From NCBI RefSeq assembly GCF_004526345.1, contig NZ_CP038213.1, positions 930,001 to 994,000 of the forward strand: DNA of 64,000 nucleotides. Reading direction: 5' to 3'. Shown piece by piece: positions 26,847 through 36,075 of this stretch. A program made the translations under genes and the position numbers. Positions within the stretch are counted from its first letter, which is position 1; each line of letters begins with the position of its first letter. The notes below the pieces were generated by a model, which saw only the letters and a program-made list of their open reading frames with translations, was not told where the DNA came from and ran no database searches. The DNA comes from Ornithinimicrobium flavum. Lineage in GTDB: Bacteria; Actinomycetota; Actinomycetes; Actinomycetales; Dermatophilaceae.

Positions 26847-29672
26847 GTGACGCAGCCGGAGCACGCCCCACCCGTCGACCCCACGCCCGACCCCATCAGC
26901 CCGGAGCTGAGGGCCGACGTGCGGAGGGTCTCGACGCTGCTGGGCCAGTCGCTGGTGCGGCACCACGGGCAGGACCTGCTCGACGCCGTGGAGCAGGTCC
27001 GACTGACCACGAAGGCCAGCGAGCAGGGTGACGAGGGCGCCGTCGAGGAGGTGCGCCGGGTCCTGGCCGCGCTGCCCCTGGACCGGGCCACCCAGCTCGT
27101 GCGGGCCTTCGCGGAGTACTTCCACCTGGCCAACGCCGCCGAGCAGGTGCACCGTGTGCGCACCCATGCCGCGCGCCCGGAGGCCGACGGATGGCTGGTC
27201 TCGGCGGTGCGGGACGTGGTGGCCGCCGGGGGTCCGGAGCTGCTCGCCCGGAGCGTCGCCGAGCTCGACGTGCGACCGGTCTTCACCGCCCACCCCACCG
27301 AGGCCTCCCGGCGCAGCGTGCTGACCAAGCTGCGCCACCTGTCCGACCTCCTCGCCACCCCGACCGAGCCCGACACCCTGGCCCGCCGTCGGCAGGATCG
27401 CGACCTCGCCGAGCTGGTGGATCTGCTCTGGCAGACCGACGAGCTGCGGCAGAGCCGGCCCACGCCGATGGACGAGGCCCGCAACGCCATGTACTACCTG
27501 GACGAGGTCCTCACCACCACGGTCCCCGGGCTGCTGGGTGAGCTGGCCGACCTGCTGGCGGAGCACGGCGTCGCCATCGACCCCACGCGGCCCCCGCTGC
27601 GGTTCGGGTCCTGGATCGGCGGGGACCGGGACGGCAACCCCTACGTCACCCCGGAGGTCACCCGGGAGGTGCTGCGCCTGCAGGCACGGCACGCGATCGG
27701 GGTGGCCCTGACCCTGGTCGACGTCCTCATCTCGCAGCTGTCCTCCTCCACCGTGGTCGTCCCGGTGACCGTGGAGCTGGAGGAGTCGGTGCGCCAGGAC
27801 CTGGCCCGGCTGCCGGGGCTGGACCAGCGGGTGCTGGAGCTCAACGCCCAGGAGCCCTACCGGCTCAAGCTGACCTGCGTCCGGGCCAAGCTGCTCAACA
27901 CCCGGCGCCGGGTGGATGCGGGGACCCCCCACGAGCCGGGCCGGGACTACCGCAGCGGCCGGGAGATCCTCGAGGACCTGCTGCTCGTCCAGAGCTCGCT
28001 GCGCACCCACGGTGGCGGCCTCGTGGCCGACGGGCGCGTCGCACAGGCCGTCCAGACCCTCGCCGGGTCCGGTCTGCACCTGGCCACCCTGGACGTGCGG
28101 GAGCACTCCGAGCGGCACCACGAGGCTCTCGCGCCGGTCCTGGACGCCACCGGCGTCACCGGACCGCAGGGGTATGCCGTCCTCGACCGGGCGGCGCGCG
28201 TCCGCCTGCTGGGTGAGGAGCTCGGGTCCCGCAGACCCCTGCTGACCAGGTCGGCGCACCGCGGCACGGTGCTGCGGGTCTTCGACGAGATCCGGCACGC
28301 GATCGCCTCCTACGGGGAGGAGGTCGTGGAGACCTACATCATCTCGATGACGCAGGGGGTCGACGACGTCCTGGCCGCCGCCGTCCTGGCGCGCGAGGCC
28401 GGCCTCATCGACCTGCACGGCGACGCGAGCGGGGAGGGGGCCTTCGCCCGGATCGGGTTCGCCCCCCTGCTGGAGACGATCGACGAGCTCCGCGGGGCCG
28501 CCGAGCTCGTCGACGAGCTCCTGTCGGTGCCCGCCTACCGGGAGGTGGTGCGGCTGCGCGGCGACCTGCAGGAGGTGATGCTCGGCTACTCCGACTCCAA
28601 CAAGCAGGCGGGGGTCCTCACCAGCCAGTGGGCCATCCACCGGGCCCAGCGGGCGCTGCGCGACGTCGCCCACCGGCACGGGGTGCGCCTGCGGCTGTTC
28701 CACGGGCGGGGCGGCTCGGTCGGCCGCGGTGGCGGACCGACCTACGACGCCATCCTGGCCCAGCCCAACGGCGTCCTGGAGGGGGAGATCAAGTTCACCG
28801 AGCAGGGGGAGGTCATCTCCGACAAGTACTCCCTGCCGGCGCTCGCGTCGGAGAACCTCGAGCTGTCCCTGGCCGCCGTCCTGCGGGCCGGTGCGCTGCA
28901 CCGGGACCCCCGCACCACCGCCGAGGAGCGGGTCCGGTTCGGCGTGGTGATGGACTGCGCGAGCGACGCCGCCTACGCCGCCTACCGTCGGCTGATCGAC
29001 GACCCCGACCTGCCCGCGTACTTCGTGGCGGCCACGCCCGTGGACCAGCTGGGCGAGCTGAACATCGGCTCCCGCCCCAGCAAGCGGCCGGACACCGGGA
29101 AGGGCCTGGACGGCCTGCGGGCGATCCCGTGGGTCTTCGGCTGGACCCAGACGCGACAGATCGTGCCGGGGTGGTTCGGCGTCGGGTCGGGTCTGCGGGC
29201 GGCCCGGGAGGCCGGCCACGAGGACACCCTCACCGAGATGCTGGAGCACTGGCACTTCTTCCGCTCCGTGGTCTCCAACGTGGAGATGACGGTGGCCAAG
29301 ACCGACCTGGGGGTGGCGGCCTACTACGTCGACACGCTGGTGCCGGAGGAGCTGCGCCACCTCTTCGACGTCATCCGCGAGGAGTTCGAGCTGACCGTCG
29401 AGGAGCTCAAGCGGCTCACCGGTGAGGACGACCTGCTGGACGACCAGCCCGTGCTCAAGCGCACCCTGGCGGTCCGCGACACCTACCTGGACCCGATCAG
29501 CTACCTCCAGGTGGAGCTGCTGCGGCGGCTGCGCGAGGACCACCAGGCGGAGGTGGCCGCCGGCACGCGGCCGGGCCGGGGGACCGACGAGGAGGCGCGG
29601 GTCGCCGAGCTGCGGCGAGCGCTCCTGGTCACCGTCAACGGGGTCGCCGCCGGGCTGCGCAACACGGGCTGA
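26847..29672 (+). CDS. ppc: Phosphoenolpyruvate carboxylase
   Basis: Carboxylates PEP to oxaloacetate to refill the TCA cycle. Catalytic His149 is in [27 protein letters not shown] binds PEP; His619 opens the [13 protein letters not shown] loop; the conserved C-terminus (GLRNTG) is intact. 941 residues is full length, with no breaks. It is monocistronic between tauE and a lipoprotein gene. Confidence 0.98.
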   Translation: MTQPEHAPPVDPTPDPISPELRADVRRVSTLLGQSLVRHHGQDLLDAVEQVRLTTKASEQGDEGAVEEVRRVLAALPLDRATQLVRAFAEYFHLANAAEQVHRVRTHAARPEADGWLVSAVRDVVAAGGPELLARSVAELDVRPVFTAHPTEASRRSVLTKLRHLSDLLATPTEPDTLARRRQDRDLAELVDLLWQTDELRQSRPTPMDEARNAMYYLDEVLTTTVPGLLGELADLLAEHGVAIDPTRPPLRFGSWIGGDRDGNPYVTPEVTREVLRLQARHAIGVALTLVDVLISQLSSSTVVVPVTVELEESVRQDLARLPGLDQRVLELNAQEPYRLKLTCVRAKLLNTRRRVDAGTPHEPGRDYRSGREILEDLLLVQSSLRTHGGGLVADGRVAQAVQTLAGSGLHLATLDVREHSERHHEALAPVLDATGVTGPQGYAVLDRAARVRLLGEELGSRRPLLTRSAHRGTVLRVFDEIRHAIASYGEEVVETYIISMTQGVDDVLAAAVLAREAGLIDLHGDASGEGAFARIGFAPLLETIDELRGAAELVDELLSVPAYREVVRLRGDLQEVMLGYSDSNKQAGVLTSQWAIHRAQRALRDVAHRHGVRLRLFHGRGGSVGRGGGPTYDAILAQPNGVLEGEIKFTEQGEVISDKYSLPALASENLELSLAAVLRAGALHRDPRTTAEERVRFGVVMDCASDAAYAAYRRLIDDPDLPAYFVAATPVDQLGELNIGSRPSKRPDTGKGLDGLRAIPWVFGWTQTRQIVPGWFGVGSGLRAAREAGHEDTLTEMLEHWHFFRSVVSNVEMTVAKTDLGVAAYYVDTLVPEELRHLFDVIREEFELTVEELKRLTGEDDLLDDQPVLKRTLAVRDTYLDPISYLQVELLRRLREDHQAEVAAGTRPGRGTDEEARVAELRRALLVTVNGVAAGLRNTG

Positions 29673-29755
29673 GGCCCGGAGGGCGGCCGGGACCGGAGGT
29701 ATGCGGAGGCCGTTCATGAGAGCGGCTCTCACCTCGGGTTGGTTCACTGGATGTC

Positions 29756-30391
29756 ATGACGAAGACCACCAGCCTGACCATCGCCCTCGCACTGTCGGCC
29801 ACCCTGGGCCTGGCCGCCTGCGGATCCGACGACGACGTGACCGGGCCCGGCGTGAGCGCCGGCACGACCGACGCCGTCGCGACCGCGGACGAGACCGGCG
29901 ACGACGACAGCACCGGCTCCGACGACCCGGCCACCGGCACGACCGAGGGCAGCACCAGCGGCGCGGTGCCGCCCGGCGCGGAGGACGTGACGAGCCTGGC
30001 CCTGGCGGCCGTCGCGACCGCCGAGACCGAGACCGCAGGCATCGCCTACGAGATCGACGACCAGGACGACGACGGCACCTGGGAGGTCGACGTGCGGGCC
30101 GGCGACCGGTCCGTCGAGGTGACCGTCTCGCCCGACGGCACCACCGTGGAGAGCACCGAGGAGGACGACCTCGACGCGGAGGACCGGGACGCCCTGGACG
30201 CCGCCAGCATCACGGTGGTCGAGGCGATCGAGATCGCGGTGGGTGAGGTCGGCGGCGTCCTGGACGACGTCGAGCTGGACGAGGAGGACGGGACCTACGC
30301 CTGGGAGGTCACCCTGGACGGGACCGACAGCGGCGACGACGTCGAGGTGCTGGTCTCCGTCACCGGTGAGGTCCTCCGCGCGGACGCCTGA
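29756..30391 (+). CDS. PepSY-domain lipoprotein
   Basis: A 211-residue secreted lipoprotein. A signal peptide with lipobox LGLAACGS (Cys21) is followed by an Asp/Thr-rich linker and two PepSY-like units (IAYEIDDQDDDGTWEVDV; AYAWEV-like DGTYAWEVTLDGTDSGDD). Very acidic. PepSY domains often inhibit peptidases or bind partners in the envelope; the target is unknown. TTCACT lies 7 nt before the ATG. The stop codon lies in the target duplication of the adjacent IS, so the reading frame is complete but its original 3' region has been pushed 1.6 kb away. Confidence 0.85.
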   Translation: MTKTTSLTIALALSATLGLAACGSDDDVTGPGVSAGTTDAVATADETGDDDSTGSDDPATGTTEGSTSGAVPPGAEDVTSLALAAVATAETETAGIAYEIDDQDDDGTWEVDVRAGDRSVEVTVSPDGTTVESTEEDDLDAEDRDALDAASITVVEAIEIAVGEVGGVLDDVELDEEDGTYAWEVTLDGTDSGDDVEVLVSVTGEVLRADA

Positions 30392-30392
30392 G
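30388..30392 (+). repeat. Left target-site duplication of the IS
   Basis: CTGAG, repeated exactly at 32026-32030. It contains the TGA stop codon of the lipoprotein gene. Confidence 0.8.
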
Positions 30393-30510
30393 CCTCGATC
30401 CGCCGATGTATTGGGTGACCAAGCCGGGTCGTAACACACGAATGCCCCTGTGACCTGGGACGATTGGACTTGCGACAGTTCGATCGACCAGAAAACAGGA
30501 GCACCCGATA

Positions 30511-31878
30511 ATGCGAGTCTGCCACAACATCTCCGCCGTGTTCGATGACCCGAACCTGATCGGCACGGCCGGCCTGGTCCCGGTGATGGGCTTGGCCGAG
30601 GAGGCCGGGCTGGAGGATCTGGTGGCCGGGCACGTCAGCGTGCCCGGCTCGGCCGGCGCCAACGCCGACCTCAAGGTCAGTTCGCTGGTCGCGGGCATGG
30701 TCGCCGGCGCGGACAGCATCGAGGACATGGACGTGGTGCGCCACGGTGGGATGGACCGGGTCTTCACCGGACTCCGGGCGCCGACCACGCTGGGCACCCA
30801 CCTGCGCGGCTACACCTTCGGCCACGTCCGCCAGCTGGACGCCGTCGGCTCCCGTGTCCTGGCCAACCTGGCCGGTATCGTCCCGGGCCTGCTGGCCGGC
30901 GCCGATCAGGTCGCCTACCTGGACGTCGATGACACGATCCGCGCCACCCACGGGTACGCCAAGCAGGGCAGCGGGTACGGCTACACCGGCGTCAAGGGCC
31001 TGAACGTGCAGGTCGCGACCCTGTCCACCCCGACCGCGGCACCGGTGCTCGCAGCCACGAGGCTGCGCAAGGGCAACGCCGCCTCCGCCCACGGCGCGGC
31101 CCGGCTGATCGCCGACGCGCTGGCCACCGCCCGCCGGGCCGGCGCGACCGGCACTCTGACCGTCCGCGCGGACTCGGCCTACTACAACCACGACGTCGTC
31201 GCCGCGACCCGCCGGGCCGGGGCCCGGTTCTCCCTGACCGCCCGGATGGACCCGGCCGTGACCGCCGCGATCTCCCGGATCCCCGAGGACGACTGGGTGT
31301 CCATCAAGTACCCGAACGCGATCTGGGACCAGGCCGAGGACCGGTGGGTCTCCGACGCCCAGGTCACCGAGGTCGAGTACACAGCGTTCACGTCCCGGAA
31401 GAAGGCCGAGCACGTCACCGCCCGGCTCATCGTGCGCCGCGTCAGACGCCTGAACCCCAAGGCGACCAAGGCCGGGCAGGACGAGCTGTTCGCGACCTAC
31501 CGCCACCACGCCGTGTTCACCGACTCACCCCTGTCCATGCTGGCCGCGGAGGCCTCGCACCGTGACCACGCGATCGTCGAGCAGGTCATCGCCGACCTGA
31601 AATCAGGGCCGCTGGCTCACGTCCCTTCCGGATCGTTCTCGGCCAACGGTGCGTGGACGGTGCTGGCCGCGATCGCCTACAACCTGACCCGCGCCGCCGG
31701 CGTCCTGGCCTCGACCCGGCACGCCTGGGCCCGACCCGCCACGATCCGCGACGAGCTGATCAAGATCCCCGCCCGGATCGCCAACCGGGCCCGACGACTC
31801 CACCTGCACCTGCCCACGAACTGGCCCTGGCAGCACCCCTGGCTTGGCCTCCACGACGCCGCCTACGCCCCCTCCTGA
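30511..31878 (+). CDS. IS1380-family DDE transposase
   Basis: 455 residues, full length. DDE catalytic core: Asp in AYLDVDDTIRATHGYAKQG, Asp in TVRADSAYYNHDVV, Glu in DHAIVEQVIADLKSGPLAH; the last segment carries the family Y-(2)-R/K-like region. CAGGAGC lies 9 nt before the ATG. Cut-and-paste or copy-out mobility of the surrounding element is its role. Confidence 0.93.
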   Translation: MRVCHNISAVFDDPNLIGTAGLVPVMGLAEEAGLEDLVAGHVSVPGSAGANADLKVSSLVAGMVAGADSIEDMDVVRHGGMDRVFTGLRAPTTLGTHLRGYTFGHVRQLDAVGSRVLANLAGIVPGLLAGADQVAYLDVDDTIRATHGYAKQGSGYGYTGVKGLNVQVATLSTPTAAPVLAATRLRKGNAASAHGAARLIADALATARRAGATGTLTVRADSAYYNHDVVAATRRAGARFSLTARMDPAVTAAISRIPEDDWVSIKYPNAIWDQAEDRWVSDAQVTEVEYTAFTSRKKAEHVTARLIVRRVRRLNPKATKAGQDELFATYRHHAVFTDSPLSMLAAEASHRDHAIVEQVIADLKSGPLAHVPSGSFSANGAWTVLAAIAYNLTRAAGVLASTRHAWARPATIRDELIKIPARIANRARRLHLHLPTNWPWQHPWLGLHDAAYAPS

Positions 31879-32011
31879 CCCAGCCCCCTGACCCTTCGAG
31901 GAACGACCACAAGTGGAAAAGCCGGGCAGACCGGCGGACCTCCCACGCCCAGAACCCCGACCCGCTCCAAAAATCGTCTTCAGCGACGCGCGACCTCCTC
32001 ACGAAACCCGC

Positions 32012-32025
32012 TCGGCGGATCCAGG
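32012..32025 (-). repeat. Right inverted repeat of the IS
   Basis: Complement of the left end with one mismatch; followed directly by the duplicated CTGAG (32026-32030). Confidence 0.85.
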
Positions 32026-32039
32026 CTGAGACCTCCTCC

Positions 32040-32074
32040 GACGCCCCGACGAGCCCCGTGCTCAACGGGGCGTC
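32040..32074 (+). terminator. Probable terminator of the lipoprotein gene, displaced by the IS
   Basis: 9-bp perfect arms GACGCCCCG (32040-32048) and CGGGGCGTC (32066-32074). Before the insertion it would have started about 9 bp after the lipoprotein stop codon, an ordinary terminator position. Confidence 0.6.
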
Positions 32075-32168
32075 GTGCTGTCCTCATGACCGTTGGGGAC
32101 GTTGTGGTGGCAAATTGCCTGGCGGACGCGTGTGACACCTGTGGTGACCTGCGGGGACACCCTGTCAG

Positions 32169-32184
32169 TGTGACGAAGGTCACG
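32169..32184. promoter_or_regulatory. CRP-like binding site upstream of the NlpC/P60 gene
   Basis: TGTGACGAAGGTCACG matches TGTGA-N6-TCACA at 9 of 10 defined bases. It lies 205 bp before the start of the hydrolase gene. CRP-type control of cell-wall hydrolases (for example rpfA in Mycobacterium) is known. Confidence 0.5.
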
Positions 32185-32388
32185 CGTGTTGCCGTTGATT
32201 TCTTGCCATGAACGCATGTTTTCGCAGGTCGAGGCCCTTGCGCCGACCTCAGGACGTTGTTAGTTTTCGTCTCGGTCGGTCCCGAGACGTCCCTCTCAGG
32301 TCCGACTGTTCCACCACCTGCACCACCCACGGGCCGGGGCCATCCCCGACCGGTGTCCTGTCCCGCCCCTGCACCCTTTGGATGGCCC
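32185..32388 (+). other. Long untranslated leader of the NlpC/P60 gene
   Basis: About 200 bp without a credible ORF. It holds a hairpin GTCTCGG-TCGGTC-CCGAGAC (32269-32288) and arms AGGTCG/CGACCT near 32226-32248. AT-rich patches around 32190-32225 may carry the promoter. Actinobacterial NlpC/P60 genes can have c-di-AMP riboswitches, but the conserved core of that element was not found. Confidence 0.4.
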
Positions 32389-33888
32389 ATGGTCTCGCGC
32401 TCGGCACACCGTGCCTCTCGTCCCTCCTCGTTCCCCCGGGTCGCCTCCCTGGGTCTCGTCGCCGCCACGGCGGCCAGCCCGTTCGCCACCGCGGTGCCCG
32501 CGCTCGCGACTCCGTCGGTCGGTGGCCTGGCGGCCACGCCGCTGCTGCCGACGACGCCGCTGCCGACGACGCCGATCGCCACCACGCCGCTGCCGGCCAC
32601 GCCGATCGTGACCACACCGCTGCCGGCCACGCCGACCACGACCGTCACCCGGTGGGTGACCGTCGGGTCCAACGTGCGCTCCGGCCCCGGGACCTCGTAC
32701 TCCGTGGTGGGCGGGTTGTCCGCCGGCACGCGGGTGACCGGCACCTACACCTCGAACAACTGGCTCGACCTGGGCAACGGTCGGTTCGTCGCCGGATCGC
32801 TGCTCACCGCGACCGACCCCGGTGGCAGCACGCCCACGCCCCCGTCGGAGACCGTCCGCTGGGTCACCGTCGGCTCCAACGTCCGGTCCGGGCCGGGCAC
32901 CTCCTACCCCGTCGTCGGGGGCCTGTCCGCCGGGACCAGGGTGACGGGGACCCTGACGTCCAACGGGTGGTTCGACATGGGGAACAACCGCTTCGTCGCC
33001 GCCTCCCTGCTCACGGCCACCGACCCGGGTGGGGGAGGCGGCGATCCGGCCCCGGCGCCCCCGCAGGCGCCGCCCACCGCCGAGACCCGCTGGATCAGCT
33101 CCGGCGCGAACGTGCGCTCCGGTCCCGGCACGCAGCACCCCGTCGTCGGCGGTCTGACGCAGGGCACGCAGGTCAGCGGGTCGATGACCAGCAACAACTG
33201 GTTCGACCTGGGCAACAACCGGTTCGTCTACGGGCCGCTCACCACGACCTCCCCGCCGTCGAGCCCGACGCCCCCCGCTCCCACGCCGCCGGCTCCCACG
33301 CCGCCGCAGGACCCGCCCGCGAGCACCGTCACGCGGTGGGCCACCACGACGATCAACGTCCGCTCCGGCCCGGGCACCAACCACCCGGTCGTCGGCGCCC
33401 TCACCGCCGGCGCGCAGGTGAGCGGCAGCACCTCCAACAACTGGTTCGACCTCGGGGACGGCCGCTTCGTCGCCGGCTGGCTGCTCGCCGAGACCGCACC
33501 GGGCCAGCCCGCCCCCGCACCGGCCCCCGGTCAGGTCACAGGCGCGGTCATCCTCGCCGAGGCCGCGAAGTACGCGGGCGTCCCCTACCTGTGGGCCGGC
33601 AGCACCCCGGCGGGCTTCGACTGCTCCGGATTCACCTCCTACGTCTTCGCCCAGCTGGGGATCAGCCTGCCCCGCACGGCGGCCCAGCAGAAGAACTACG
33701 TGACCCCGGTCTCCGACCCCCGCCCGGGCGACCTGGTCTTCTACGGCTCGCCGGCCTACCACGTGGGCATCTACGCCGGGAACAACACCATGTGGGACTC
33801 GGCCCGCCCCGGCACGGTCGTCTCCCTGCACACGATCTGGGACTCCGGCGACCTCAGCTACGGCCGGGTCCCCGGCGTGTCCGCCTGA
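32389..33888 (+). CDS. Secreted peptidoglycan hydrolase, four SH3 domains plus NlpC/P60
   Basis: 499 residues. A signal peptide (to about residue 42, ending AVPALA) is followed by a Thr/Pro-rich linker (PLPTTPIATTPLPATP). Then come four bacterial SH3 repeats, each with a (I/A/S)NVRSGPGT motif, separated by Pro-rich linkers, and a C-terminal NlpC/P60 endopeptidase. Active-site Cys412 (GFDCSGFTSYVF) and His458 (AYHVGIYAG) are present. It cleaves stem peptides in the wall, probably at cell separation. The ATG at 32389 gives the clean signal peptide. Confidence 0.93.
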   Translation: MVSRSAHRASRPSSFPRVASLGLVAATAASPFATAVPALATPSVGGLAATPLLPTTPLPTTPIATTPLPATPIVTTPLPATPTTTVTRWVTVGSNVRSGPGTSYSVVGGLSAGTRVTGTYTSNNWLDLGNGRFVAGSLLTATDPGGSTPTPPSETVRWVTVGSNVRSGPGTSYPVVGGLSAGTRVTGTLTSNGWFDMGNNRFVAASLLTATDPGGGGGDPAPAPPQAPPTAETRWISSGANVRSGPGTQHPVVGGLTQGTQVSGSMTSNNWFDLGNNRFVYGPLTTTSPPSSPTPPAPTPPAPTPPQDPPASTVTRWATTTINVRSGPGTNHPVVGALTAGAQVSGSTSNNWFDLGDGRFVAGWLLAETAPGQPAPAPAPGQVTGAVILAEAAKYAGVPYLWAGSTPAGFDCSGFTSYVFAQLGISLPRTAAQQKNYVTPVSDPRPGDLVFYGSPAYHVGIYAGNNTMWDSARPGTVVSLHTIWDSGDLSYGRVPGVSA

Positions 33889-33901
33889 CGCGCCGCCGAG
33901 G

Positions 33902-34738
33902 ATGCCCGAGGGTCACACCCTGCACCGGCTCGCCGGTGCGCTGGACGGGGCCTTCGGGGGCAGGACACCCGAGGTCTCGAGCCCGCAGGGACGTTTCGCC
34001 GACGGGGCGGCCGTCCTCGACGGGGTCGCCGTGGACCGCGCCTGGGCCCACGGCAAGCTCCTGTTCGTCGACTTCGCCGGCGGCCGCACCCTCTACGTCC
34101 ACCTGGGGCTGATCGGCACGTGGTTCGTCGTCCCGGTCACCCCGGCGGGCACCGTGCCGGAGGTGACCGGGGCGGTCCGGCTGCGCCTGCTGTCCGAGCA
34201 CCACGTGGCGGACCTGCGGGGGCCCATGGCGTGCGAGGTGCTCGACGAGGCCCGGGTCGACGCCCTCGTCGCCCGGCAGGGCCCGGACCCGCTGCAACCG
34301 GTGGGTGAGCACAACGACCCGGACGCGGCCTACCGCCGCATCGTCGGATCCGGCCGGACGATCGCCGAGCTCCTCATGGACCAGACGGTGCTGGCCGGCG
34401 TCGGCAACATCTACCGCTGCGAGGTGCTGTGGCGTCACCGGCTGCACCCGCTGCGGCCGGGCCGGTCGCTGAAGCGCGCGTCCTGGCAGCTGGTCTGGGA
34501 CGACCTGGTGCGGTTGATGCCCTGGGGCGTGCGGACCGGCTCGATCATCACCCTGGACGACGTGCTCGTCGACACCGAGGCCGCCTGGGACAGGGGCGAG
34601 CGGTCGGAGGTCCCCCGCGAGTTCGCGGTCTACCAGCGCACCGGGCTGCCGTGCCTGCGGTGCGGCTCGACGGTGCGGCACAAGGTGGTCGCCGGTCGCA
34701 ACCTCTTCTGGTGCGGCGGGTGCCAGCGCCGCACCTGA
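33902..34738 (+). CDS. nei: Fpg/Nei-family DNA glycosylase (Nei-like)
   Basis: Base-excision repair enzyme with AP-lyase activity. The N-terminal MPEGHTLHRLA holds the catalytic Pro/Glu (PEGH is typical for Nei2-type), the H2TH region is around TIAELLMDQTVLAGVGNIYR, and the C-terminal zinc finger is CLRCGSTVRHKVVAGRNLFW followed by CGGC. 278 residues, 13 nt after the NlpC/P60 gene. Confidence 0.93.
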   Translation: MPEGHTLHRLAGALDGAFGGRTPEVSSPQGRFADGAAVLDGVAVDRAWAHGKLLFVDFAGGRTLYVHLGLIGTWFVVPVTPAGTVPEVTGAVRLRLLSEHHVADLRGPMACEVLDEARVDALVARQGPDPLQPVGEHNDPDAAYRRIVGSGRTIAELLMDQTVLAGVGNIYRCEVLWRHRLHPLRPGRSLKRASWQLVWDDLVRLMPWGVRTGSIITLDDVLVDTEAAWDRGERSEVPREFAVYQRTGLPCLRCGSTVRHKVVAGRNLFWCGGCQRRT

Positions 34739-34757
34739 GCGGACGCCGTACCCGGCC

Positions 34758-35495
34758 TCAGGCGCCCGCGACCTCGGCGGTCCAGCGGTAGCGCGTCGGT
34801 CGGCCGTCCGGACCCACGCTCCCCGGATCTCCCAGGATGCCGGTGAGCAGGACGCGCGGTGAGGGGAAGTCCGGCGGCAGGGCCTCGTTGTAGCGGCGGT
34901 GGGCCTCCAGGGACCGCACCGCGGCCTCGACGTGGTCGGTGACGTCCACCTCGTGCGAGACGTCGGCCCCGCCGCTCCAGCACTGGTAGCGCACGCCCGC
35001 CCACGGCTCGAAGCCCTCGGCCAGCAGCTCGGGGAAGATCCACCGGTTGCCGGCGGCGGCCACCGCGTCCAGCACCTCTAGGCCGACGACGCGGTGGTCG
35101 GCCTGGTTGAGGTGCCCGCCCCCGAAGCGGGGTGCGTACGTCCCGGTGGCGACCAGGTCCGGGCGGCGCCGCCTGATCTCCCGGGCCAGCGCGCGCCGCA
35201 GCTCCAGCGAGTGCTGGAGCGTCCCGTCGGGGAAGCCGTCGAGGAAGTCCACGACCTCGACGCCGACCTCCCGGGCACCGTCGCGTTCCTCCTGCTCCCG
35301 CACGACCGCCGCCTCCTGGGGGTCGAGGGTGTCGATGCCCGCCTCACCACGGGTCACGAGCAGGTAGGTCACGTCCTTGCCGGCGGCGACCCACGCGGCG
35401 ACCGCGGCCGCCGTGCCGTACTCGATGTCGTCGGGGTGGGCGGCGACGACCAGGGCGGTCTGCCAGTCCTCGGGCAGGGGTGGGAGAGTGGTCAT
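34758..35495 (-). CDS. PIG-L family deacetylase
   Basis: 245 residues, LmbE/MshB-like zinc-dependent deacetylase. Metal-binding AAHPDDIEYG near residue 18, a second region GHLNQADHRVVG with the distal His, and the RGEAG loop are all present. Family members act on N-acetylglucosamine-containing lipids or thiols such as mycothiol and bacillithiol precursors. The substrate here is uncertain. The ATG at 35495 gives the standard N-terminus. Convergent with nei. Confidence 0.88.
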   Translation of the reverse strand: MTTLPPLPEDWQTALVVAAHPDDIEYGTAAAVAAWVAAGKDVTYLLVTRGEAGIDTLDPQEAAVVREQEERDGAREVGVEVVDFLDGFPDGTLQHSLELRRALAREIRRRRPDLVATGTYAPRFGGGHLNQADHRVVGLEVLDAVAAAGNRWIFPELLAEGFEPWAGVRYQCWSGGADVSHEVDVTDHVEAAVRSLEAHRRYNEALPPDFPSPRVLLTGILGDPGSVGPDGRPTRYRWTAEVAGA

Positions 35496-35631
35496 GGTCC
35501 CAGCGTGGCACGGATTAGGGGTGCCCGCCGGGGCGCTGATATCCTGAACGACGCCGTCGAACGGCCGCGGATCCAGAGTGCCCCGGTGGACATGCCCGGG
35601 ATGCGCCGCGCAACGAGAGAAGGAGTCGCCC

Positions 35632-35901
35632 ATGGCGATGGACACTGCCGCCAAGCAGGAGATCATCAAGGAGTACGCCACGACCGAGGGCGACACCGGC
35701 TCGCCGGAGGTCCAGGTCGCGCTCCTGACCGCCCGGATCAAGGAGCTCACCGAGCACTCCCGTGAGCACAAGCACGACCACCACAGCCGCCGCGGCCTGC
35801 TGCTGCTGGTCGGCAAGCGCAAGCGCCTGCTCCGTTACCTCGAGCAGACCGACATCGAGCGCTACCGGTCGCTGATCAAGCGTCTCGGCCTGCGCCGCTG
35901 A
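35632..35901 (+). CDS. rpsO: 30S ribosomal protein S15
   Basis: 89 residues, binds 16S rRNA early in assembly. [17 protein letters not shown] and the [18 protein letters not shown] rRNA-binding region are intact. GAAGGAG lies 7 nt before the ATG at 35632 (an in-frame ATG at 35578 is not supported). It is followed by a terminator, then pnp, the common bacterial order. Confidence 0.98.
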   Translation: MAMDTAAKQEIIKEYATTEGDTGSPEVQVALLTARIKELTEHSREHKHDHHSRRGLLLLVGKRKRLLRYLEQTDIERYRSLIKRLGLRR

Positions 35902-35911
35902 GCTTCGCAGG

Positions 35912-35943
35912 GAAGCGGTTCCCCGACCGGGAGCCGCTTCTTT
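35912..35943 (+). terminator. Rho-independent terminator of rpsO
   Basis: 12-bp arms GAAGCGGTTCCC (35912-35923) and GGGAGCCGCTTC (35929-35940), one G-U pair, 5-nt loop, TTT tail. Confidence 0.85.
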
Positions 35944-36075
35944 GCGTATGACGTGCGGGGCCGACCCGGTCCGGCACGTCACCGGGGACTGCCGTGACGG
36001 CATACCCGAGAAGGACCCAGCCGGGCACAACGATGATGCCCCGCGCTGCGAGAGAGAACACGAAAAGGAGGGCCC

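Larger units (their letters stand above)
30393..32025 (+). mobile_element. Complete IS1380-family insertion sequence, 1633 bp
   Basis: The ends are imperfect inverted repeats: CCTCGATCCGCCGA (30393-30406) and its complement at 32012-32025, 13 of 14 bases matching, with the terminal CC usual for this family. A 5-bp duplication (CTGAG) flanks it, within the 4-5 bp expected. One intact transposase gene is inside. About 130 nt of non-coding DNA follows the transposase before the right end. The intact ends, gene and duplication suggest recent insertion. Confidence 0.88.

Noticed and set aside
32100-32388. c-di-AMP (ydaO) riboswitch before the NlpC/P60 gene
   Set aside because: Expected for such genes, but the conserved GGGGAACC-type core segments are missing.
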